Below are positions 34,706-46,413 of a stretch of DNA of 64,000 bases, piece by piece. The notes beneath the pieces were generated by a model that worked only from the letters and a program-made list of their open reading frames with translations, was not told where the DNA came from and ran no database searches. The DNA is taken from NCBI GenBank assembly GCA_013368375.1, contig JAACJP010000036.1:310001-374000 (forward strand). The letters are read 5' to 3'. The stretch is from Tricholomella constricta (taxonomy: Eukaryota; Basidiomycota; Agaricomycetes; Agaricales; Lyophyllaceae). Both the position numbers and the translations under genes were made by a program. Every line of letters starts with the position of its first letter. Position 1 is the stretch's first letter.

Positions 34706-36176
34706 ATGGTCCATCTAAGCACTGCTCTCAGCTTCGTCGCTGGACTGTCCACCATCTGTGGCGTCTTCTCCGCTCCTGTCGCCAATTCGAACACTACTGC
34801 CGACCTTGTCACCCCCGGTACTGGGGCAGGTCCGCAATTTGTCGTTTACACCAACAGCATCAATAATTTCACCGGGCCGCCACCCGTTGCACAGGTCAAG
34901 GTATGCACCATTGAATGCTGGAAATTTAAATCTAACACTGACATTTGTTAAAGGGCTTCAATGTGGTGTAGGTTTTGCTCTCTTGCCACATGACCATCTG
35001 CCTAACAAACCCAACAAAATGATAGGGCTCTCTCCTTTTTGCTTATCAAGGGTGATTATGATAAAGTAAGTCGTCCTTCATGCAGTCGTGAGGAGCAACT
35101 GAGATTAATCCATCCTTTGGTATAGGCTACAGAATGGACTCAACTCTCTGCTGAGCAGAGGTCGTCTATCAAGTCACAATATGCTGCCGCAGGGATCAAG
35201 CTTATAGTTTCTGCTTTTGGATCTACTGATAAGCCCACGACCAATGGCGCTGATCCCGTCGGCACCGCCAACACCATGGCCGCCTGGGTCAAGCAATACG
35301 ATCTGGACGGTATCGATGTCGACTACGAGGTTCGCAGTAGGGTTACTTCCTTCTTATCGTGTTTGTTCATATACATTTCCAGGACTTCGGCGCTGTCAGC
35401 GCTGGAGATGGCAAGGCTGAGGTAAGTCTCTTGACTGAAGAGGTATTCGACACGTCTCAATCACAACCCTGCAGATTTGGCTGGCGTCTTTCACTAGGCA
35501 ACTTCGTAAACAGCTGCCGCAAGGAGAATACATTCTTACCCACGCACGCAAGTCCACCGCCGCGCCTGTTTTAGATTCATCCCTTGACGACATTTTCCGC
35601 AGCCGTTGCCCCTTGGTTCTCTCCTGGAAAATTCGGCGGCGGTGCTTACCTGAAAGTTCACGAGACCGTTGGCCACCTCATCGATTGGTACAACGTCCAA
35701 TTCTACAACCGTACGTTCAGCCCATCGTTCTATTCCCGGCCAGTAGCCTTACGCATTGCTTCTCCAGAGGGCGAGGGCGAATACACCACCTGCGCTGGAC
35801 TTTTGACAGCATCCTCTACCAAATGGCCCCAAGCTTCTCTTTTCCAGATTGCGGATAGTGGGATTCCCCTGTCGAAGCTCGTCATCGGCAAACCTGCTAA
35901 CATCAACGGCGCGAACAATGGTTACATGTCAGCTTCCGAGCTTGCGCAGTGCGTTCAGCAGGCGAAGAACAAGGGGTGGAGTGAGTACATTCTATCCGAC
36001 GTCTTCGATCGCGGCTGAGCTCCGTTTTTTTCCCCTTGAAGATGCTGGTTTCATGGGCTGGCAGGTAATGATTTTTCATTGTCTCGTTTGAGACGTTGCT
36101 TACGATTTGCCCCCAGTACCCCAGCGCGTCAAGTTCATGGATCCAGACGATCCGTTCCTCGGCTTTCCCCTTGTAA
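34706..36176 (+). CDS. Secreted GH18 glycoside hydrolase (chitinase-like), 322 aa
   Basis: Ten exons (34706-34900, 34954-34967, 35026-35065, 35126-35329, 35383-35421, 35475-35547, 35603-35710, 35768-35980, 36042-36064, 36117-36176) sum to 969 nt, 322 aa. A signal peptide (MVHLSTALSFVAGLSTICGVFSA) is followed by a single TIM barrel: LIVSAFGSTD, the catalytic DxxDxDxE motif as LDGIDVDYE with the acid/base Glu, THAPVAPWF, WYNVQFYN, and GFMGWQYPS near the end. No chitin-binding module. Likely cleaves chitin or GlcNAc-containing glycans in the fungal or foreign cell wall. Exon 2 is 14 nt, and the intron at 35548-35602 has a GC donor. Confidence 0.93.
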
Positions 36177-36761
36177 AGTAAACTCTTATCCCGCCTTGTA
36201 TTAGTGTACTTAGCCCGGGTAAAGGAAGGGGAGGGCGCATATTAACATAATCTGGACTGTTTAACAAATGATATACTAATAATTTACCTCGACTTTTGAT
36301 TTTTTGCAACGAGATACGGGCAGAGTGCATGCTTTCTCTGTATAGATGGAGCACCTTTCTGAATCTCTTTAAGCCGAGCAGACGTTGAACTTTGGGCCGA
36401 GCCAGAATCGTCAGAAGAGCTTCTTTTTTTTGGAAACTGATATTTGTGTTGGTCGCTTATCCATGAACCGCCTGATATTATTCCTCTTCTGCATCGAGGT
36501 GCGATATATGTCGCGTTTTATTTATGAGGATGAAGCACTTCAATGCTTTCCTTGTAAATTGAAACGAAGCTGTGGCGGCGCCACCGGGATCCAACCCGCC
36601 AGTACCAAACAAACGGCTGGGTGGCGCACCCTAAGACGACCGTCGAAAAATGTCGATTTCTAACATCATACATCGAATAATCACTTAAAAAGTTTCAGAT
36701 TTATCTCCCTGTCGCTGGTCACATATACACCCATAAAATACACTGACACCACATTAAGAAC
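36177..36761. other. Convergent intergenic region, no gene seen
   Basis: Separates the GH18 stop (+) from the stop of aminotransferase copy B (-). No repeats of note. Confidence 0.6.
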
Positions 36762-38700
36762 TCAGTCGCGCAGCTTGAGAGCGCGAGCATCTTGAATGAC
36801 TTTCCCAAGTCGATTGACGGCCTCTTCGACCTCAGCATCGTCGAGGAGGCTGAACGAAGCACGGACGTATGGAGTCTTCCGCCCATTGGGCAAGAAAACG
36901 GTTCCAGGAAGTGCAAGAACGCCACGCTCGACCGCTTTATCGCGGATGACCGCCTGCGAATCACCTTCGACTGAGGGATCGTCCCCGAGAAGCAACTTGA
37001 ACCTAAAGATGCACATGACGAACGAGTTGGTGAGATGCAGCCTCGAAATAACTCACCAGAAGAACATCCCAGCCTCAGGAATTGTCCACTCTGCCAGGCC
37101 AGAGAGGTGCTTCTGCATGGCGCGTTCGAAGACGTCACGCCTTGTCCGATAAAACTCAGATACGTTCTCAGTGTGTTTCTTGAACCCTTCATATCCCCAA
37201 GAATCAAGCAGTTTCCAGACGATCGCTTGTGTGAGGGAGGGTGTTTGAAGGTTGGACGTCGCCGTCTGTAAAAACCACAGATTTAGATCAATTAATCGGG
37301 ATGGAGGACTCTGGGGCACACATGTCCATCAATAGCCAATAGCAGGCTTTTGGGACCAGAGGCAAATCCTATCCGGATACCCGCCGACAGGATCTTCGAG
37401 AGACTGTCAAACCGCAGGACGCGACCGGTCTCAGGCTCCTCCAGCTCTAAAGAAAAGTATGAAGGATATCGAGGTGCCTTCCCATAGTACAAGTAGTAGT
37501 AAGGATCATCTACTCAGGATGTAAGGCTCGGATGATGAATTGGCTTGTTCAAACAAGGCTCGCCTTCCAGGATGATAAAATCATGTTCTCGAGCAAGAGA
37601 AAGGACTGCCTTGCGGCGTTCAAGAGTAGCCGTCATTCCGGTAGGGTTGCAGCCGTACTTCAAGCATAGCTTAGCGATGGGAAGGCGTTGTATGGCTGGA
37701 AGCGTAACGCACGGGAACGGTATACAAGACACGTGGCTTCGGTTTCCCGGCTGGCCAGTTTTCCAAAATTGAGCGCAGGGAGCTCGATGATATTCCGTGG
37801 GCATCTGTCTCCACCTCTGAGAAGGACAAGGAATGAATTATTGATAGAAGTTGGCAGAAGAGCTGAAGACGTTCTGATACTGACCGATTTGTTCACATTT
37901 CAAATTGTGGAACATCGGGAGCACCCCGCTATGCCGATATCATCAATATGAATGAGAAAAATCCTCCCACCGCTCGAAAAACTTACGCGTAAACGGGTGA
38001 CTCGACAAGTATAGAATCTCCGGGATTTACAAGGGCCGTAACGGCCTATATGAGGTATTTACCTCAGCGTGAACTCGCGGTGGATTGGGGATTGGGGGAG
38101 GGGTCAGAATTTGCGTACTGTACCTTGTAAATAAGGTCCTGTGATCCTGATCCAATTGAAAGCCTCCATCCTTCACTTCTCTTCCTTCCATGGGAGAACT
38201 CTTGAAGACCATAAATCCAATCAACCAGCGGCTCAAATCCGGATGTGGCGCCATACTGAAGACCGAGAGCCAGCACGCTGTCGTCCAGCTTCAAGCGGAC
38301 ATCGGAATCCTCTCCGACTGGAGAGCGAGCTGTAAAGCTCAGTGACGTGAACGGAAAGGTGGTAGGGTTCGGCTTTCCCGCAAGTAAGGAGAGAAGCCCC
38401 GGTGTGTTCTCTAGGGGAAACAGGCTCCGGACTGTTGCGAATGAGACGGAATCTGGGGAGGTTGACTGCTTGTGTACACACTGGCACTGGGTTTACGGCT
38501 CTTAGCCACGTCGGAGAGGAAACGAGTGTAATATTCCGCTGGCAAGGACTTTATCGATTCCTGTTTGTCAGCCTGAGGGTTCTGAGTTGAGTCCTGTTGG
38601 ATTCCATCCGAGCGAATTTGTCCATTCTAGTCGATCGTGACAAGATGAGTTTGAAACAAAGCAACAAAAAAGGTAGAGTCATTACCACTTTGTTAGACAT
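36762..38700 (-). CDS. Aromatic amino acid / kynurenine-type aminotransferase (ARO8-like), copy B
   Basis: Paralogue of the enzyme at 21127-23297 in opposite orientation. A 15-nt first exon (38700-38686, MSNKV) splices to NGQIRSDGIQQDST; the second junction gives SLFPLENTPGLLSLLAGKPN, then LQYGATSGFEPLVDWIYGLQ, GSGSQDLIYK, VETDAHGISSSSLRSILENW, YGCNPTGMT, DDPYYYLYYGK, SLSKILSAGIRIGFASG (PLP lysine) and a C-terminus VIQDARALKLRD. All catalytic motifs are kept, so it is probably active. Intron positions match copy A. Both copies carry a variable hydrophilic N-terminal extension with SLPAE/SLPTE followed by a Tyr-rich helix. Confidence 0.9.
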
Positions 38701-39115
38701 ATTTACAGAGCGTTCAATAGATAGGCTAGAGGTCTACGTCGTTCAGGTGAGAAAATCGATTGTCAGCTTTGTCGTCAAAGAATGTGGAGATCCGCGAACC
38801 GGTCCGAAAGTGATCGACGTGATCGCCGATGGGTTTGACGGTTCCGGTCACTTTCGTTCATTGGCATCCCGCTAAGTATCTATTAGGTACAAACAAAACC
38901 AAAAATACAAACTACTACTTACTACTACTACTACTACAAAGCATGCTGGAGGACTAGATGGGGGACCAAGGGAAAATAGTTCAAAAGCCGTGGAAGTCGT
39001 TCATCGGCGTGACTCAGGTTCCGTAGATCATGGGGTCTATTCCAATTCCAATGCCAGAGTAAGTATGTGGCATCGACAACTATTAAATCCGTTGATTTAA
39101 AAAGATGGAGCTTCG
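38701..39115. other. Intergenic with ACT trinucleotide repeat
   Basis: Promoter of aminotransferase copy B and 3' flank of the next gene. An imperfect (ACT)n microsatellite spans about 38912-38937. No gene seen. Confidence 0.6.
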
Positions 39116-40755
39116 TCAATCATTCCACCCCATCGCCTCGCCAAAGTATCTCTTGAAGAGGGGATGAGGGTCAGTAATATATTTTCCAGGATAAGGATGG
39201 CTATCCAATGTCTCCGGATTCAACTCCCATGCCGACGGAAACTGGATTCGATGCATGAACATTCGCATGGAGGTCCAAAAAGAGGGCCCAATGACGTTGT
39301 AGAGCGATCCAAATGCGACACCACACAAGTTCGACGTCCAGCCCACATGTCCCAGGCAGAGGTACATACAAACTGCTTCGATGGCGCAAATCGCACCCCA
39401 TACTGTGCCTCGAGACACATCCGGAGTCAGGATTGAAGCAGGCGCATGGGGGTTTGAGCATATGGACAAAGTCAAACATGCGTGAACGGTTCCTGTGACA
39501 CCGAGGCTGTAGGACAGGGCTTTGTTGATCTTCATGTTGGTGTAGGGCCCAGGGATCCCACGCGCCAGTTTCTGAAAAGCAGAGCGGAAACGAAGGTAGA
39601 AAATGAATTGGGGCGCGAGGAATGAAAACATTCCAGCTGGGAAAATTAGGGACTGAGGATCGAGCACACAGAGCGAGAGGATACCGTCCTCACCTGAAAG
39701 ACAGAATGCAGTCATATGATACCATGGCGATGATTCATGCTGGATGAAATCTGCAGTATGCCTGAACCATGTGGCTGTTATGGCTGACAAAACAAAAAGC
39801 ATTCATGAGCACGAGAACAGAAGTGTAGTCGTAGGTCAAGAGTGTCTCACGCATTGCAGCCCACGCTGCGAATAAGCTGACCCACTGGAAGGGTAGCTGC
39901 TGACTTGGCACGAGATTAGACAATCTTACCACATGTCGAGAGATAGTCACACCTGAATATAGCTGTCAACATAGTATATGCCTTTCTGCTTCTGAATGAA
40001 TGTGACCAATGTCGAAATAAAGCCGTCCGGAGGCGGGGGAATATCCACGCCACCGAGAGAGGCATGAGAAGAGCTAATGTAATGGTTTCGGGTTGTACAT
40101 TTGCTTGGAGATATAACAATGGATGCCGGAGAGCTGCAACAATACGGGGATAATTTGGAACCTGGGAGCTGGCCTCATCTACTGCCCCTAGCCACGACTT
40201 GATCGATAGGAAAAAAGTTCAGGATATATGAAAGAAACGAAAATTGTACATACCTGATGATGTTCAGAACTCATCATTACACGAAGGGCCTCATTTCCTT
40301 CCGCATGGAATACGCCCGAGTCCATGGAGTTTTCGAAACAGAGGTCGGTATCTCGATTGGTGAGGCATGCAGAAAGAGCGAAAATCCCTAACGATGAACC
40401 GACGAAAAACTAGTACAAGTTAGATTCGAATAACAGCAAAGGTCGAGGTACATACGAACGTAGGTTTCAACCACCGCAGCCTGAGTGGCAGATGTGACCA
40501 CTCTGGCGGTATTGCCTGACGGTACTCTTCGCGATCTAGAATTTTGTGGATCCCTTTAGGCGGTCCAAAACTTATCATTCGTGCGTGATCCATTCGAGTA
40601 AAGCCCGGATATCGCCTAATAAAAGGACGTATTTGCGCCCTTTGAGCTTGTAAAGAGCAGCCAAGCTTGTCGACAGCAATGGAAACTGGTCGCATTTCTA
40701 AAACCAAGAAGGCGCGTCCTGGAAAGGATGGTGGCACAAACGCTAGACGTGACAA
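39116..40755 (-). CDS. Polytopic membrane protein of unknown function
   Basis: Coding blocks on the minus strand alternate with short introns and read as a membrane protein with about six to eight hydrophobic helices: FFVGSSLGIFALSACLTNRD, TITLALLMPLSVAWIFP, MLFVLSAITATWF, LIFPAGMFSFLAPQFIFYL, ALSYSLGVTGTVHACLTLSI, GAICAIEAVCMYLCLGHVGW. The N-terminal soluble part has MISFGPPKGIHKILDREEY; the C-terminus is YPGKYITDPHPLFKRYFGEAMG with the stop at 39116. The first ATG may be 40755 or the internal 40696. I do not recognise the family with certainty; a membrane-bound acyltransferase-like protein is one possibility. Confidence 0.65.
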
Positions 40756-41627
40756 TGCGTGGGTGGAGGTTGATCAGAACTCAAGTTCCCGCGCCTTTGA
40801 AGCATGATGCGCTTCGCCTGCGAAGTTGATCAGCTGGACAGGATCAGGTGTCGCTTCTGTATGGCAGAACACGGGCGCACTTGAAACCAGCCCTGAAGTG
40901 CCTCGGGTCACTTGAATGTAAGTTCCTTTTCCGGGCACTAGGGTCTGGAGCCCGGATGTTCCCAGCAACGAGGAGGGGTGCGTTCAGTTCAGACTCCAGA
41001 GGCGGGGCGGGACGTCGTGCCAATTAAAAGCGGTGATGGCCGAGACGAACCAACTCAGCGGCAAACTTACGGAGGTACTTTAAACGTTGTCAAAAAGCTT
41101 TACAAGTCCACAAGAGCCTAGCTATAAGTTTAGTATCGCAAAACTCAAATGATAAGGAGAGCTTCCTAAATTCAAACAAAACGCCAGAACTGTAACGTGG
41201 TCTCACTGACTTTCACATATGGCTTGATCCACAGCTGTACAAGTAAGTCAAACGTCTATAGCTGATTGTGGGGCAACTCTGCCGCCTTCGTTGCTATTTG
41301 TATGGAGGCGGAAACTTCCTTCAAAGCTTCGAGGAGTGCGCAAATGAATTTACGATGAAGAGCATACTTTCCAATGCCACCTAAGCATCACATTGGAGTT
41401 AATATCAAAGGGATCCATGCCGAAACGTGGTCCGACGCGAGGCACCCTGTAAAGCTACAAAGTGAGGAACGATTGAAGGTGCAGTGGTATACAAGTGCGA
41501 GGTATCTATTACCATTACACTGAAACGCGCAGTAGAACGGCATCACTATAAGTATAAGTTACGGGGATACTCGGCGTGACATGGCTTCGAAGACAGCGAG
41601 GGCACATGAAGTTCTTCCGGGTGTCCT
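40756..41627. other. Intergenic, no gene seen
   Basis: 5' flank of the membrane-protein gene and 3' flank of the first FetB-like gene. Only short frames. Confidence 0.5.
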
Positions 41628-42946
41628 TTACGAAGCCCCAGAAAGCAGTGGCGTCCGCTCATCATCAAGAGACTCACACTCCTTCTCCTTCCCGCCCGAG
41701 AAGCTTAGCGCGCACTTGAGCGAAGCAAATATCCTGTACCCCACCTGCTCCCGCACCCTCCATAACCAGAACTTGCGCTCGTCGATCCTGTCTGTCCTGA
41801 TGCGGTGGTCCCCATCGACGGTGATGGTGATCACCGATATGGTGGTGAAGATGCAGGCGAGCGCCGTTGACGCGGAGATCATGAACATGATGATCATCTG
41901 CAGCCGCGCGGCCTGCTGCACGGAAGAGCCACCCAGGATGGCGCCGGTCATCATACCTGGGATGGCAATAATTCCAATCACGCTTCCCGTCCAGTAATAT
42001 CAGGAATCCAGAACTTATGTAGTGAAAGAATGGGATAGACGGACCTCATTTGGTTGATCAGAGGTGTAAGCGCCAGTAGGAGTGCTTCTCGCGCGATCGA
42101 TTTACAGGCCTCCATACGCGTGGCTCCGAATGCGAGATACATTTCTACTTTGTCCCTGTTCTCCCTAAATTGACGCAGTATGAATTAAGTGCGGAGGAGG
42201 AGTTGGAGGCGATGCGTACTGTAGTTCCCGGAGCACGAAGCTTACACAGACTATGATTCCAGAGATGGTGTTACCGCATAGCATGCCGACGATAGGAACT
42301 ATATAGTTATGATATCAGTGCCTCTGCGAATGACATGAGTCAGGCGTGTTGGCGCACTGTATTGGACAGGTTCCCAGAATGGCTCGACGGACATTGCAAT
42401 TTTTGTTCCGATGATGGAGATGGGTATAGTGGATCCTAGTAAGCCAATAAGCACTGAAGGGAGCTAAGAAATACGAGTCACATTATTAGGTCCTATTGCA
42501 AGTAGAAAAGGCGCAGACGCACCATGTAGTCATATCGGCGCTTTGACTTGTTCGCAACTACGTTGTAGAAACAATCATTTAGCAACGACGTCTGAAGCAC
42601 GCAAATAGGCAGGCTCACTGACTGATTTCAAAAGTCCCTAGTAGGTTGAGTACCACTGGAAAATCGACATTGTCAGTCAGGACCAACATTAAACTCCGTG
42701 AGAGGGTAACTTACGCGCAATGCCACCGACGGCCCAGGGGTTTTTGGTTTCAAAAACCTGCTGGAGAAGAACCCCTACGATGGCGAGCTGGACAACGCAT
42801 CGAACAGCAGCGGTGAACAACGAGCGCTCAATCCCCAAACTAAATGACGAAGAGAGAACGACGTCAAAGAGAATGAAGGCGAAGCCCAAGCCAACATTCG
42901 TCCAGCCTAGGTGGTTCGCAGTAATTGGGCCATTGCCGTCAGACAT
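41628..42946 (-). CDS. FetB/UPF0014 (YbbM)-family permease, tandem copy 1
   Basis: Membrane protein of the UPF0014 family; bacterial FetB is the permease of an iron exporter, and plant ALS3/STAR2 proteins belong to the same family. The ATG at 42946 starts MSDGNGPITANHLGWTNVGL. Several exons then read LGIERSLFTAAVRCVVQLA, NPWAVGGIA, VVANKSKRRYDYM, LIGLLGSTIPISIIGTKIAM, ENRDKVEMYLAFGATRMEAC and the family hallmark GMMTGAILGGSSVQQAARLQ, ending DDERTPLLSGAS. About seven membrane helices. The C-terminal DERTPLL could be an acidic-dileucine sorting signal for vacuolar or endosomal membranes. No ATP-binding partner gene is adjacent. Confidence 0.87.
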
Positions 42947-43301
42947 AAAGCCTCGACAGCGATAAAGGGAGTGGATAAGGAGGAACAAGCCGGGTGGTTC
43001 GTCAACAAAATAAGCCGAAATGAACGTTTGCCGTTGGGTGACATGGCAAATGACAAGGGTTGCAGATGAAATTTTGAAAGCCGGACCTGGACCTTCGGTG
43101 ATGCGATTGGTTGACGATCGAACTGCGGCGACTCCGCCCGGCTCGGACTCACAAGTCCGAAGAAAATCCGACTTTCCAAGTCCAATTTTCCTTCCAGGAA
43201 TCCTGAAGGTGGAGGGAGAAAAGATTGAAGACATTTACACCAGAATTCTGCCACATTATCACATTCTACATTTTTTTTATCAGGGTATTCATTTTCCTCA
43301 C

Positions 43302-45383
43302 TCAAGAATCCTCAGAAAGGAGTGGCGTACGCTCGTCCTCAGATCCTCCGAACACTCTGCTTCTATCCGTCGCCCGCTCTGAAAAATTCTTGACTGACGT
43401 GAAGATCTTATTTCCCAACCACTCCCTTGCTCGCCACAGCCCGAACTGCCGCTCGTCAATCCTGTCGGGCCTGACGCGGTGTTCCCCATCCACAGTAACG
43501 GCGATGACTGCGACAGCCGTGAAAATCGACGCTAGCGCAGTCGAAGAGGATATCATGAACATAATGATCATCTGCAGTCGCGCAGCTTGCTGCACGGATG
43601 AGCCACCGAGGATGGCGCCTGTCATCATTCCAGGGATTGCGATAATTCCGAGGACGCTGGAGCACGATTGTTGGTGATCTGTAGGTATATAAATAAGACA
43701 AGGCGAGCGCGATGACGAACCTCATTTGATTTATGACAGGCGTGAGTGCCATACGAAGCGCTTCGCGCGCTATGGGCTTGCAGGCCTCCATCCGCGAAGC
43801 ACCAAACGCAAGGTACATTTCGACCTTGTCTCTGTTCTCTCTATAATTGAACCTTTACGTCGAAGAAACGCTACGACACTACTTATATCAATGCTCCAAG
43901 TACAACGACGAGAGACAAGACCTTCGATCAGCACTCGGTCGAGAAGCCCACTCGGCGGACGTAATCTACGGCACTCGAAAGGGAGCGAAGTACCTGCTGC
44001 AGTATGTCGCAGACACAGGGCGTTTTAAAGCCACATTCGGTGATGTTTCCCCTTATAACTATAAGCATGAAGATGAAGATGACGCCTCACAGCCAGACAT
44101 CGATCATGATTACGACTGGGACGACACCGACGACTTCGGCACATGAACAACTACACTCTACCTTCGCTCGTCACAGAGGAGGCTCAAAAGGCAGGGAAAG
44201 GGGAAGGAAGGAGTCCCGAGATGGGGGCCACTTGGCCTGCCAGGGAAAATTACTTACTAACTTCTCTCCTGCAGTTACCGTTTCCAGCGGTCCGCCTACT
44301 CGTGCAAAACCCCCTCGGGGGCCGAGCACATTGTTGCCGAACAAAACCACAGACAAAAGAACGTAGGACCGGAACAGGTACACCTCACAAGTCAGGGCGA
44401 GGTGTCTAAAACGGGGCCTTACGTGGGTCCCGGACCTTTGGGGGGCGACGAGCATGGCCCGTCAAAGCGTGCATTCACTAGCTCAGCAGGTGCAGGAATA
44501 AAGGTGGCGAGGGGGCCACCGATTTATTATTCTGTATCTAGGATAGTAAGGACCGACATAGGCTTCGCCCAGCGGTCAATAAACAGGGATTCAAAAAAAA
44601 AAAAAAAAAAAAAATTGAACCTTTAAGTAAGGGGAATGGGAAGTTGTTGAGGTAGACAGGCATACTGCAATTCTCGGAGCACAAAGCTTACACAGACGAC
44701 AATGCCAGAGATGGTGCTCCCGCACAACATGCCGACGATGGGGACTATGATTAGGTAAATTTAGTACGGCTTGAAAGGGCTTGGATGGATTGAGCACTTC
44801 GCCGCACTATATTGGATGGGTTCCCAGAACGGTTGGACGGACATTGCGAATTTTGTCCCGATAATAGAGATGGGTATCGTGGATCCTAGCATACCTATAA
44901 GGACTGATGGAAACTAGATAAACATTTGTCAAATTCGAGTCCGGACGTGGCAAAGGAAGTAGATGATCAACCATATATTCATGTCGGCGTTTTGACTTGT
45001 TCGCAACTACGTCATCGAAATGTTTAGTATGGCGAATATAAACCAAACTCGGGCAACGGACTCACCGATTTCAAAGGTCCCCAGGAGATTTAACACCACT
45101 TCAAAACGAGAGGTCCATGAGGATCAAGCTGAAATCATATGGTGGAAGACAACTCACATGCAATTCCCGCAACTGCCCAAGGATTCTCCGTCGCAAAAAC
45201 TTCTTGGAGAAGTACAGCAACTACAGCCAGCTGGACAACGCATCTCACAGCTGCAGTCAACAGCGAACGTTCGATTCCTAAACCAAGAGAGGCGGACACA
45301 AGGATATCGAGGAGGACAAAGGAGAAGCCCAAGCCGACATTGGTCCACCTTAACTGAGTCGTTGGGCCATTCTCGCCCGACAT
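43302..45383 (-). CDS. FetB/UPF0014 (YbbM)-family permease, tandem copy 2, intron-disrupted by a LINE
   Basis: Same orientation and exon plan as the copy at 41628-42946. Starts MSGENGPTTQLRWTNVGLGF (ATG 45383), keeps LGIERSLLTAAVRCVVQLA, NPWAVAGIA, LNLLGTFEI, MYLAFGASRMEACKPIAREA, GMMTGAILGGSSVQQAARLQ and ends SEDERTPLLSEDS. The intron before the ENRDKVEMYLAF-type exon runs 43841-44665 (825 nt) because a retroelement with its target duplication adds 768 nt; the matching intron of copy 1 (42165-42221) is 57 nt. Donor and acceptor sites are intact, so the gene can still be functional if the enlarged intron is spliced. Confidence 0.83.
43847..44146 (+). pseudogene. C-terminal fragment of LINE reverse-transcriptase ORF
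   Basis: Frame with no own start (the apparent first residues come from the target site). It carries the ETLRHYLYQC zinc-knuckle end and the GRF motif typical of the ends of fungal non-LTR ORF2 proteins. The RT and endonuclease domains are missing because of 5' truncation, so it is dead. Confidence 0.8.
43858..44613 (+). mobile_element. 5'-truncated LINE (non-LTR retrotransposon) with poly(A) tail
   Basis: Insert flanked by the 12-bp direct repeat ATTGAACCTTTA (43846-43857 and 44614-44625) and ending in about 21 A residues (44593-44613). Its 5' part encodes the tail of a LINE reverse-transcriptase ORF: VEETLRHYLYQCSKYNDERQ holds the His and second Cys of the usual CCHC-type end motif, followed by KGAKYLLQYVADTGRF and an acidic C-terminus stopping at 44146; about 450 bp of 3'UTR follow. 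It lies antisense to its host gene. Confidence 0.9.
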
Positions 45384-46413
45384 AGGTGCCCTGCAGGAAG
45401 AGCACTGGTTGATACGTCGTCGTTGAAACTGATATCTCTACCTTGGTGAAAACGAACGTGTGTGGTCAGCCCAAATATGACATCAGAGTCAAGGACGCCA
45501 TTGATATGCCGGACTCGGTATCTACGCACCAATCACAGCCGTCGAATTATTGATCCTTCACATCAAGAATTTGGACCGACGATCAGTTGGCCGACTGCAG
45601 CACTTTCCAAATATTGAAGCTCTTCATCTAATCGTTGCTGAAAATGTGTGAAAGGAGGATGACTCTACAGGCTCCGGATACGGGACATTGACTTGTCAAT
45701 TGACGGTAAGTTAGCTAGGATCACGGTGCCTGCAAGGACTCGGAGGCGGCATGGACTACGGTGAGCTCCTACAAATCCACATGTATGTCGCTGGATAAAT
45801 AAAGTACTAGTACTTTTGCCTACGGCACAGATATTAGCTACTATGCGAGGACGGTAGGTGAACTGGTTGGCATGCGAAGCTGAGGAGACGAGTTGACATT
45901 CAACAAGCCGAGAATGTCGATCGCCAAGCTCATCGAATCTGGCTCAGAAGCGATTTCGACCTGAGGCGGCTGCACGGAAGCTTACTCTAGTTCAGTTTAA
46001 GGATTACCATCAACCGTTTCCCCGCTATATAGCTTCGCGTTGCGCACCGAGACCGGACTGTGAAGCTTGCACTGACGCAGAATCTGATGCAAAAGTATGG
46101 AACAAGCATAGCTGGTCCCGATATTCACAATACCGCGTGATTACGTCTTGCCTTTGATAACGCCTGTCCTTCGCGCAATCGACTTAATATCAGAACTCAC
46201 TGAAGGCGCCGTGGCTTCATTGAAGTCAGTTCTCCTCGCCTGTTGCCGGCGAGCTTGGAAATACACCCCTGACCACTCAACACACGCTGGGCGGCTGTAC
46301 AGCGCCGTTGATGACTGCGACTAATTCCCATTTCACCATAATTACCGATAAGATTCGAACACCCTGAGCTAATCAAACTTGTACACTAGGATGGCGTCAG
46401 TATGATTCGCCAC
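45384..46413. other. 1-kb intergenic region, no gene seen
   Basis: Between the start of FetB-like copy 2 and the stop of GAL1. Short frames only. Confidence 0.55.

Noticed and set aside
42689..43234. Longer N-terminus for FetB-like copy 1 starting at 43234
   Set aside because: The extra residues are not hydrophobic and are absent from copy 2, whose MSGENGP start aligns with MSDGNGP at 42946.
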